Shown: positions 1 through 5,327 of the stretch, piece after piece
Layout: each line of letters starts with the position of its first letter
Position numbering within the stretch: the stretch's first letter is position 1
Origin: Candidatus Proendomicrobium guianensium
GTDB taxonomy: Bacteria; Elusimicrobiota; Endomicrobiia; Endomicrobiales; Endomicrobiaceae
Assembly (NCBI GenBank): GCA_009785775.1
Contig: WQVR01000073.1
Location: 1-5,327 of the forward strand
Reading direction: 5' to 3'
DNA: 5,327 nt
Made by a program: the position numbers and the translations under genes
Notes under the pieces: model-generated
What the model was told of the DNA's origin: nothing
What the model saw: the letters and a program-made list of their open reading frames with translations, nothing else
Database searches by the model: none

Positions 1-365
1 CAAAGCGCGTCTATATTTAAATTTTCGACTGTAAAAATTTCCGGCATATACTGCACATGCGTGCCGCCGGCTATTATTTGCGCATTTGGAAACAATTTTT
101 TTATTGCCGAAGTTATTTTTTTTACAAAAGAAAATTCGTTTTCGCCCATTACTGAAATTGCAAAAAGCGCCTGCGGCACGGGCAATACAAATGACGATAC
201 CGCCGTAAGTATTTTATAAATATCTGTACGGGCATTTATAAACAACATTTCTGTATTGTAGCCCGCATGAACCAAAGAACTTGAAATATACGCTATACCC
301 AACGGCAAAGTTTCGGTTGTAAGAACGCCTTTGTCTGCCCTTATGTAAACACATACTATGTTCAT
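1..365 (-). CDS. B12-binding-type radical SAM protein, second tandem copy (3' end outside window)
   Basis: This is the N-terminal 121 codons of a gene that continues past the left edge. The ATG at 365-363 opens a frame with no stop. The product begins MNIVCVYIRADKGVL and aligns along its whole visible length with the N-terminus of the neighbouring 457-aa radical SAM protein. About 60 of 115 aligned residues are identical by eye, including the CVY(L/I)RADK start, PLG, LFIN, DIYK, IKKLFP, IIAGG and the final DAL. That region is the Rossmann-like B12-binding-type domain of class B radical SAM enzymes. The FeS cysteine motif would lie beyond the edge, so radical SAM identity is inferred from the paralog. 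Relative to the paralog it carries six extra residues around positions 52-68. The start overlaps the upstream stop as ATGA and has no clear Shine-Dalgarno, which suggests translational coupling. Whether the full gene is intact cannot be seen. Confidence 0.85.
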   Translation of the reverse strand, partial: MNIVCVYIRADKGVLTTETLPLGIAYISSSLVHAGYNTEMLFINARTDIYKILTAVSSFVLPVPQALFAISVMGENEFSFVKKITSAIKKLFPNAQIIAGGTHVQYMPEIFTVENLNIDAL

Positions 366-1735
366 TTTGTGTTTAATGCCCGTTTTTTTATAGCCATTTT
401 ACTAAGCCAGCTGACAAAAAAACTTTTTGTGCCAAGCCCGCCGCTTTCATCGCCCAAAATTACTTTTTTTAAAACTTCCCAAAAAGGTTTGTAGGAAATA
501 TACACCCTAAATAACACCGTGCGCACCCTAAAATATTCTACAACAGACAACTTTTTAACACTATTATTTTCAAAATATTCGCAAAGCTCCGTACCTTTAG
601 GCGCAACCATTAGCGAATAACGCACCGTGTCAGCCTTTATCTGTTTTAAGCATTCTATCGTTTGCTTATAACTTTGACGGGTCTCAAACGGATAGCAATA
701 CATCGCGTAAACTTCGGTCATTATTTTATGTTCGCGCAGTTCACGCGCAAATTTTATCACCTGTGCGTTTTCATAATAAGGGCGCTTTAAGCGCTTCCTT
801 ACTTCCGGACACCCTGACTCTAACCCGAACATCACATAATGTATGCCTGCGGCTTTCATCATGTTTACTATGTCGGCATTTTCAGTTAAAAGCTTTGGTA
901 AAAAGTTAAATCTTAATGTAAAGTCTATTTTTCTCGCCGCGTGGGCATTATAATCTTTTAACGCTTTTAGTAAATCAAAAAAGTTTTGCGGGTCGCTCAG
1001 CGCATTATCAGAGTTTAAAATAATGCCGCTTGTGCCCTGATAATTTTTTTGTATATCTTCAATTTCGGCTATAATGCTTTCCGCTTTTCTTTGCCTGACA
1101 TATTTGCCTTCAGAAGCTTTTTTGAACACCGTGCTTGTGCAGTATATGCACTCGTTAGGACAACCGCGATTTAAAATAAGCGTATTAGTATCCGTTGAAA
1201 TTAACAATTTGTCAAAAGCGGCTCTATCGGGATAAGGCAATGCGTCTATATTTTCTTCAAACACACTTCGTGTGCATTTCAACCAGCCGCCATCTGTTTG
1301 CTTTAGCCATAAATTATCTGTTTTCTCAAAATTCTCGTTACGCACCATGGCCACATACTTTTTTATTGCCGTATCACCCTCGCCTATGCAAAGAGCGTCT
1401 AACATTAAACTTTCAACGGCAAATTCTTGCGGACTGTACGTTACGTACGCTCCGCCGGCTATAATGCGCGCTTTTGGGAAAAGCTTTTTTATGCTTGGCA
1501 TAACCTTGCCTAAAAAAAGCAAGTCTTCGCGGCTGGCAACAGAAATTGCAACAACGTCCGGCTTGTTTGCCGTACTTAGAGTTTTATAAATATCGCTTTG
1601 CAAATTTATAAAAAGCACTTCTGTATTGCAGCCGACGCTTTTCAAAGAACTTACAATATAACCAACGCCCAAAGGCAATAGTTCAGACCGTAAAACGCTT
1701 TTGTCCGCCCTTAGATAAACACAAGTTACATTCAT
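362..1735 (-). CDS. B12-binding-domain radical SAM protein, unknown substrate (457 aa)
   Basis: This is a complete gene encoding a cytoplasmic iron-sulfur enzyme of the class B (cobalamin-binding-type) radical SAM group. Members carry out methylations, cyclisations and other radical steps on varied substrates. Residues 1-125 form the B12-binding-type domain: PLGVGYIVSSL at 21-31, IIAGGAYV at 91-98 and the IGEGDTA signature at 117-123. A linker with LPYPDR (166-171) leads to the radical SAM core. Its CxxxCxxC cluster motif is Cys192, Cys196 and Cys199 (GCPNECIYC), which should bind the 4Fe-4S cluster that cleaves SAM. Further core motifs are SDNALSDP (242-249), FGLESG (303-308) and PKGTEL (379-384), the last matching the usual PGTEL. 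The usual DxHxxG cobalamin-ligand motif is not visible, so B12 could bind base-off without a histidine, or not at all. The tail (about 385-457) is basic and not recognised. Start: the ATG has AGAGGTG 10 nt upstream. The stop overlaps the next paralog. The family call is firm; the reaction is unknown. Confidence 0.9.
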   Translation of the reverse strand: MNVTCVYLRADKSVLRSELLPLGVGYIVSSLKSVGCNTEVLFINLQSDIYKTLSTANKPDVVAISVASREDLLFLGKVMPSIKKLFPKARIIAGGAYVTYSPQEFAVESLMLDALCIGEGDTAIKKYVAMVRNENFEKTDNLWLKQTDGGWLKCTRSVFEENIDALPYPDRAAFDKLLISTDTNTLILNRGCPNECIYCTSTVFKKASEGKYVRQRKAESIIAEIEDIQKNYQGTSGIILNSDNALSDPQNFFDLLKALKDYNAHAARKIDFTLRFNFLPKLLTENADIVNMMKAAGIHYVMFGLESGCPEVRKRLKRPYYENAQVIKFARELREHKIMTEVYAMYCYPFETRQSYKQTIECLKQIKADTVRYSLMVAPKGTELCEYFENNSVKKLSVVEYFRVRTVLFRVYISYKPFWEVLKKVILGDESGGLGTKSFFVSWLSKMAIKKRALNTK

Positions 1736-1752
1736 GTGCCTAAGGCACCTCT
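1736..1752 (-). promoter_or_regulatory. Shine-Dalgarno overlapped by a small hairpin before the radical SAM pair
   Basis: On the minus strand AGAGGTG (1752-1746) is a good ribosome binding site 10 nt before the ATG at 1735. It supports that start. GTGCC (1748-1744) and GGCAC (1740-1736) can pair around a TTA loop. This 5-bp stem covers the last bases of the Shine-Dalgarno and ends directly at the start codon. The RBS call is solid. A role for the hairpin in limiting translation is only inference. Confidence 0.6.
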
Positions 1753-1792
1753 AAAATAAAACTGTTATTCCGTAATATTAAACTTAAATACA

Positions 1793-1798
1793 AGTATA
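1793..1798 (-). promoter_or_regulatory. possible -10 element for the radical SAM pair
   Basis: The minus strand reads TATACT here, one mismatch from the TATAAT consensus, about 58 nt upstream of the radical SAM start. The position 17 nt further upstream reads TATGCT, a poor -35. The gap is AT rich, so this could be chance. It is recorded because no strong terminator separates gyrB from the radical SAM genes, and it is the best candidate I see for an independent start. Confidence 0.2.
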
Positions 1799-1807
1799 AA
1801 CTGCTTT

Positions 1808-1837
1808 AGCCGTTTAGCATATATCGGCTTAGCCGGC
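1808..1837. repeat. nested inverted repeats just behind gyrB
   Basis: Starting 2 bp after the gyrB stop, the element CGGCT/AGCCG occurs three times. CGGCTTAGCCG (1825-1835) is a near-perfect palindrome. AGCCG at 1808-1812 can also pair with CGGCT at 1825-1829 around a 12-nt loop. The transcript could form a short stem here, but no T-tract follows on the minus strand. It does not qualify as a canonical intrinsic terminator, though it may pause transcription or protect the mRNA 3' end. Confidence 0.35.
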
Positions 1838-1839
1838 AA

Positions 1840-4281
1840 TTAAATGTCTAAGTTTGTTACGTCTAGCGCGTGAGTTTGTATAAACTTACGGCGCGGCTCA
1901 ACTTTATCACCCATAAGTTTATTAAAAATGTCGTCTGTGCTTATAGCGTCTTCTATTTTTACCTGCAAAAGTTTACGCGCCTTGGGGTCCATGGTGGTTT
2001 CCCAAAGTTGTTCAGGGTTCATTTCACCAAGGCCTTTATAGCGTTGTATCATAGCGCCCTTGCGGCCTAATTCTTTTATTTTATCTATCAACTCTTTTGT
2101 GGAGCTAAGTTCGTGAGAGTCAGAGCCGTCTTCAAGCCTGTAAACGGGCTTTGTATGCGTTTCACCGTAATGTTCTAAATGCATGCCTTGCGCCTGCAGA
2201 TGTTTTGCAAGCGTGTCTACGCGGGGCAGTTCCCAAAGGTCTTTATATTCGGGGAATATTTCTTCCTCGGTGCTTATGGCAAGTTCGCCGTTTGCTTCAA
2301 GCAGTTCATTTTGTTTTTGGGCAAGGGCTGCTTTAAATTCTTTCCACTCTTTATCGGAATAAATAAAGCTTACTTTGCCTTGATCTTGTACGCGGTATAT
2401 AGGCATTTTTTCTTCTTTTTTAAAGTTTAAATAATCTTTCCACTCTACGCCTTTACGGCTTAATTTTTTAATCAAGCCGTCTAATTCGTTAACGCTTGAG
2501 ACTATTTTTGAAAGTTCTTTATTGTCTATTGTTTTAATGTCGCTGCCACCCGAAACAAACACCAACTCTTTGCCGTCTAAGCCTTGCGCAAACAAAAACT
2601 TATCTAGCGCGTCGCTTGAGTGCAGGTATTGTTCTTTTTTGTTTTTCTTCACTTTATAAAGCGGGGGCTGGGCTATGTAAATATAGCCTTTGTCGAGCAG
2701 TTGCGGCATTTGGCGGTAAAAAAACGTTAACAGCAAAGTGCGGATATGCGCGCCGTCAACATCAGCGTCTGTCATTATTATAATTTTGTGATAGCGCACC
2801 TTATCTATATTAAAATCTTCTTCCTGACGGCCTATGCCTGCACCTATGGCAGTAATCATTGTGCGGATTTCATCGTTAGTAAGCACTTTTGTTATGCGCG
2901 CTTTTTCAACGTTTAAAATTTTTCCTTTTAAAGGAAGTATCGCCTGAAACATTCTGTTTCTGCCTTGTTTGGCTGAACCGCCCGCCGAATCTCCCTCTAC
3001 AATGTAGAGTTCGGTTTTTTGCGGATCGCGCTCGGAACAGTCGGCAAGTTTGCCGGGTAATGACGCTGAGTCTAGCGCGCCTTTGCGACGTGTCAGTTCG
3101 CGCGCTTTGCGCGCGGCTTCGCGGGCTTCGGCGGCATTAATGGCTTTTTCAAGTATTTGGTTGGCAACGCCCGGGTTTTCTTCCAAAAACGTGGTTAAGG
3201 CTTCCCCCGCCACGGATTTTGTTATGCCTTCAACTTCGGAATTTCCAAGTTTAGTTTTTGTTTGCCCTTCAAATTGGGGTTCGGGCACTTTAATTGAAAT
3301 TACCGCTGTAAGGCCTTCTCGCACATCTTCGCCGGAAAGCGTTAAGTTTTTGGTTTTTGAAAGATCGTTCTTTTTTATATAATCGTTTACAACTCTTGTT
3401 AATGCCGAACGAAACCCCGTTAAATGCGTGCCGCCTTCGACGGTATTAATATTGTTGACGAATGTAAAAATAGATTCATTGTAGGAGTCGTTATACTGCA
3501 TTGCCGCTTCTACTACTATGCCGTCTTTTTCTTTTAAAAAGTATATGGGCTCTTTGTTTATGACAGTTTTGCTCGCGTTTAAATGGCGGACAAAAGTTTT
3601 TATGCCGCCGTCGTATTCGAAAAGGTTTTGTTTATCTTCGCGTTCGTCGGTAATGGTAATGCGGGCTCCCGCATTAAGAAACGCAAGTTCTCTAAGGCGG
3701 TTAGATAAAATGTCGAAAGAATATGTTGTGACAGAAAATATCGCCGCGTCCGGCCAGAAGGTAACTTTTGTGCCGCGGTCATCAGTGTTTCCTAAAATTT
3801 TTATGGGACCCGCAGATTTTCCCACCTGAAATTCCTGATAATAAACTTTGCCGTCACGGTAAACTTCAACGGCAAGCTTTGTTGAAAGCGCGTTTACGCA
3901 ACTTACGCCCACGCCGTGCAAACCCCCCGATACTTTGTAAGAGCCTTTATCAAACTTACCGCCTGCGTGAAGTTTTGTCATTACAACTTCAAGCGCCGAC
4001 ATGTTTTTATACTTTGGGTGCGGGTCTACGGGTATGCCGCGGCCATCGTCTTTAACGGTAATGGAGTTGTCTGGGTGAATAGTAACGTCTATATTTTTAC
4101 AATGCCCCGCAAGCACTTCGTCTACGGAATTGTCTACAACTTCATACACCAAGTGATGCAAGCCCGCGCTTCCCGTCGAGCCGATATACATGGCGGGGCG
4201 CTTGCGGACGGCTTCTAGGCCTTCCAGCACCTGAATATTAGACGCGTCGTAATTTTTTGTCCCTTTAATTTCTTCTGACAT
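1840..4281 (-). CDS. gyrB: DNA gyrase subunit B (813 aa, complete)
   Basis: This is the ATPase subunit of DNA gyrase (type IIA topoisomerase), which with GyrA forms an A2B2 complex that introduces negative supercoils. The N-terminal GHKL ATPase domain shows YEVVDN (46-51, Glu47 aligning with catalytic E. coli Glu42), DDGRGIP (78-84), HAGGKF (105-110) and SGGLHGVGV (118-126). The transducer domain follows, with QTK (340-342), whose Lys342 aligns with the ATP-contacting E. coli Lys337. The TOPRIM domain has LYIVEGDSAGGSAKQGR (425-441, Glu429) and TDADVDGAH (504-512, Asp505 and Asp507), which bind the catalytic metal. RYKGLGEMNPEQLWETTMDP (747-766) and EPRRKFI (795-801) mark the C-terminal tail. 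About 200 residues (about 545-745) separate the TOPRIM motifs from the tail. This is the E. coli-like long form, as against about 640 aa in Bacillus. Arg142 aligns with E. coli Arg136, the aminocoumarin-contact residue, so no obvious resistance change is seen there. AAGAGG 6 nt upstream supports the ATG. GyrA is not in the window. Confidence 0.98.
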   Translation of the reverse strand: MSEEIKGTKNYDASNIQVLEGLEAVRKRPAMYIGSTGSAGLHHLVYEVVDNSVDEVLAGHCKNIDVTIHPDNSITVKDDGRGIPVDPHPKYKNMSALEVVMTKLHAGGKFDKGSYKVSGGLHGVGVSCVNALSTKLAVEVYRDGKVYYQEFQVGKSAGPIKILGNTDDRGTKVTFWPDAAIFSVTTYSFDILSNRLRELAFLNAGARITITDEREDKQNLFEYDGGIKTFVRHLNASKTVINKEPIYFLKEKDGIVVEAAMQYNDSYNESIFTFVNNINTVEGGTHLTGFRSALTRVVNDYIKKNDLSKTKNLTLSGEDVREGLTAVISIKVPEPQFEGQTKTKLGNSEVEGITKSVAGEALTTFLEENPGVANQILEKAINAAEAREAARKARELTRRKGALDSASLPGKLADCSERDPQKTELYIVEGDSAGGSAKQGRNRMFQAILPLKGKILNVEKARITKVLTNDEIRTMITAIGAGIGRQEEDFNIDKVRYHKIIIMTDADVDGAHIRTLLLTFFYRQMPQLLDKGYIYIAQPPLYKVKKNKKEQYLHSSDALDKFLFAQGLDGKELVFVSGGSDIKTIDNKELSKIVSSVNELDGLIKKLSRKGVEWKDYLNFKKEEKMPIYRVQDQGKVSFIYSDKEWKEFKAALAQKQNELLEANGELAISTEEEIFPEYKDLWELPRVDTLAKHLQAQGMHLEHYGETHTKPVYRLEDGSDSHELSSTKELIDKIKELGRKGAMIQRYKGLGEMNPEQLWETTMDPKARKLLQVKIEDAISTDDIFNKLMGDKVEPRRKFIQTHALDVTNLDI

Positions 4282-4287
4282 TTCAAA

Positions 4288-4293
4288 CCTCTT
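4288..4293 (-). promoter_or_regulatory. gyrB ribosome binding site
   Basis: The minus strand reads AAGAGG, ending 6 nt before the gyrB ATG at 4281. This is a well-spaced Shine-Dalgarno and fixes the start at MSEEIKGTKN. I see no convincing -35/-10 pair in the 55-bp spacer, so gyrB is probably transcribed from further upstream together with the DUF721 gene and dnaN. Confidence 0.7.
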
Positions 4294-4321
4294 AATATAT
4301 TTTTATTAATTATTTTTGGTA

Positions 4322-4337
4322 CTAAAGCTTTAGCTTT
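4322..4337. repeat. 12-bp perfect palindrome at the DUF721-gyrB junction
   Basis: CTAAAGCTTTAG (4322-4333) is identical on both strands. It overlaps an alternative hairpin AAAGC-TTTA-GCTTT (4324-4337) that reaches the last base of the DUF721 stop codon. It could be a small operator, an mRNA stem or chance in AT-rich DNA. No T-tract follows in the sense direction, so it is not called a terminator. Confidence 0.3.
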
Positions 4338-4615
4338 TAACCGTTTATAATGCGAAGCCTAAGGCTTTTTATTTTTTTAGAACCGATGTACTGGTTAAGT
4401 TTTGATATTATTTGACGTTTTGAAAGCAATATTTCGTTTGCAATTATGGAAGAGCTTGCTTCCACATCTACAACTCCCGATTTAAAACCCACAACGCAAC
4501 TGCCGTCTACGCCTGAAACTTCCGTCCAAACTTTCATTATTACAAAAAGTTCGTCGCTAAGCCCAAGACGTTTTTGTACCGATTTTATTACATCAGAAAC
4601 TTCTTTGAACGCCAC
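4337..4615 (-). CDS. DUF721 / DciA-like protein (92 aa), probable helicase-loading factor
   Basis: This is a short protein of the DUF721 family. Family members named DciA act in loading the replicative helicase DnaB in bacteria that lack DnaC/DnaI. Visible family features are Trp30 in KVWTEVSG (28-35), the GVVDVEASSSIIANEI stretch (47-62, usual form dG-L-V-V-s-s-a-eL), SKLNQYIG (71-78) and the closing strand SLRLRI (84-89). At 92 aa it is essentially the core domain without the C-terminal extension of longer DciA proteins. The start is GTG. In-frame upstream codons reach a TGA only nine codons back with no better start. The nearby GGGG is at best a weak Shine-Dalgarno, so translation may depend on coupling with dnaN 69 bp upstream. 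Placement between dnaN and gyrB supports a replication role. Family assignment is fairly sure; the helicase-loading function is inferred and untested here. Confidence 0.8.
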   Translation of the reverse strand: MAFKEVSDVIKSVQKRLGLSDELFVIMKVWTEVSGVDGSCVVGFKSGVVDVEASSSIIANEILLSKRQIISKLNQYIGSKKIKSLRLRIING

Positions 4616-4684
4616 GGAACTATGCCCCGTGCCAAGTTGTTTTCATATACTTATGCCGTTTGTATTTTTTTGGAGAAACAAAAA

Positions 4685-5327
4685 CTAAACTCTCATGGGC
4701 ATTACTACGCAAATATAATTTTTTTCTTTCTCGGGCAGTATTACCGCAGGATTTAAGGCATTTGTAAACTCAAAACTAACGCTTTCGCCTTCCATGTTTT
4801 GAAGCACTTCTTTTATAAAGTTAGGGTTAAAGTTTATATCTATGGCGGCGCCTGAATAATCTACCGCGATTTCAGCCTCGCCCGAGCCAAGGCCCGTGGT
4901 AGAAGCCGAAACGCGCATAAGGCCTGCCTCAAACGAAAACTTAACCGCGCTAGACCTGTCCGACGACATTTTGTCTTGTGTTAAAAGCGCCATTTGCCTG
5001 ACGGCTTGTAAAGTTTCTTTTATGTTAAGCTTTATTTTTGATTCTGATTTTTTTGGTATTACCTGTTCATAATTGGGAAACGTGCCTTCTATAAGGGTTG
5101 AAATAAAACTTACGCCGTCTATTTCAAGCGATATTTGGCTGTCAGAAAGCCCGAGTGTTGCGGTTTCTTCGGTTTCGGCGCCTGATATAAGCCTTAGCAT
5201 ATCGCTAACTGCTTTTGTGGGTACTATGGCTTTTGCGGAAATTTTTGCTTGGAGGTCGTTTTCCGTATAAGCAAGCCTTCTGCCGTCTGTTGAAACCATT
5301 TTAATTTTACCGTCTTCAGATATAAAG
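4685..5327 (-). CDS. dnaN: DNA polymerase III beta subunit, sliding clamp (C-terminal part; 5' end outside window)
   Basis: These are the last 213 codons of the ring-shaped beta clamp that tethers DNA polymerase III to DNA and recruits other replication and repair factors. The frame is open to the right edge; the first in-frame Met (5299) is internal, since FISEDGKIK reads through before it. The segment begins just before MVSTDGRRLAYTE, which matches the E. coli TDGHRL strand of the partner-binding pocket (Arg in place of His175). It then runs through the rest of domain 2 and all of domain 3. Recognisable stretches are AIVPTKAVSDMLRLI, GTFPNYEQVIP, VRQMALLTQDK, INFNPNFIKEVL and the C-terminal VVMPMRV, equivalent to the usual VMPMRL end that forms part of the clamp-binding pocket. 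About 55-60 % of a normal clamp is visible. It is the first visible gene of the replication cluster, with dnaA expected upstream. Confidence 0.97.
   Translation of the reverse strand, partial: FISEDGKIKMVSTDGRRLAYTENDLQAKISAKAIVPTKAVSDMLRLISGAETEETATLGLSDSQISLEIDGVSFISTLIEGTFPNYEQVIPKKSESKIKLNIKETLQAVRQMALLTQDKMSSDRSSAVKFSFEAGLMRVSASTTGLGSGEAEIAVDYSGAAIDINFNPNFIKEVLQNMEGESVSFEFTNALNPAVILPEKEKNYICVVMPMRV

Noticed and set aside
1736..1839. Intrinsic terminator for gyrB
   Set aside because: The inverted repeats are short and no run of T follows on the transcribed sense strand.
3050..3382. Plus-strand open frame of 110 codons opposite gyrB, with similar ones at 3518-3829, 3916-4218 and 1272-1589
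   Set aside because: They lie antisense to clearly coding gyrB or radical SAM sequence, show no recognisable motifs, and are best explained as shadows of the minus-strand genes.
4620..4646. Eight-codon minus-strand frame (MKTTWHGA) before the DUF721 gene as an annotated leader peptide
   Set aside because: No Shine-Dalgarno precedes it, and an ATG frame this short is expected by chance. It is mentioned only as a possible coupling element.
4282..4684. Replication origin with DnaA boxes between dnaN and gyrB
   Set aside because: No match to TTWTNCACA on either strand was found by eye in the spacers, and the spacers are only 55 and 69 bp. The origin is more likely beyond the right edge near dnaA.
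4685..5299. dnaN starting at the internal Met at 5299
   Set aside because: The frame stays open to the right edge, and FISEDGKIK upstream of that Met continues the clamp domain-2 strand. The gene is truncated by the window, not short.
1..5327. CRISPR arrays, tRNA/rRNA genes, insertion sequences
   Set aside because: No regularly spaced repeats, RNA gene signatures, transposase frames or flanking terminal repeats were seen.

Overview
All credible genes in this 5.3 kb window lie on the minus strand, so transcription runs from the right edge (5327) to the left edge (1). The right two thirds is a chromosome-replication block. In transcription order it holds the 3' part of dnaN (sliding clamp), a short DUF721/DciA-like gene and a complete gyrB. 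This dnaN - DUF721 - gyrB order is the kind often found just downstream of dnaA near the chromosomal origin. dnaA and the origin would therefore be expected beyond the right edge. I found no DnaA boxes inside the window.

The left third is different. After a 104-bp gap behind gyrB come two tandem, closely related radical-SAM genes with a B12-binding-type N-terminal domain. The first is complete (457 aa). The second starts inside the stop codon of the first (ATGA overlap) and runs off the left edge after 121 codons. Where both are visible, the two proteins match at about half of positions by eye, so they arose by duplication. The substrate cannot be told from sequence. The pair looks like an accessory or biosynthetic module placed beside conserved replication genes.

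The organism is bacterial, with moderately low GC (roughly 40 % by eye). GyrB is the long form (813 aa) with an E. coli-like insertion between the TOPRIM motifs and the C-terminal tail, which points to a diderm lineage rather than a Firmicute. My impression is something like Elusimicrobiota, but this is a weak inference that I could not test.

How the genes relate: DnaN holds the polymerase on DNA, DciA-type proteins help load the replicative helicase, and GyrB (with GyrA, not in the window) removes the positive supercoils ahead of the fork. The radical-SAM pair has no obvious functional link to replication. It may be transcribed by readthrough from gyrB or from a promoter in the gap. Apart from the overlap of the radical-SAM pair, the spacers are short (104, 55 and 69 bp), and no gene-free stretch exceeds 300 bp.
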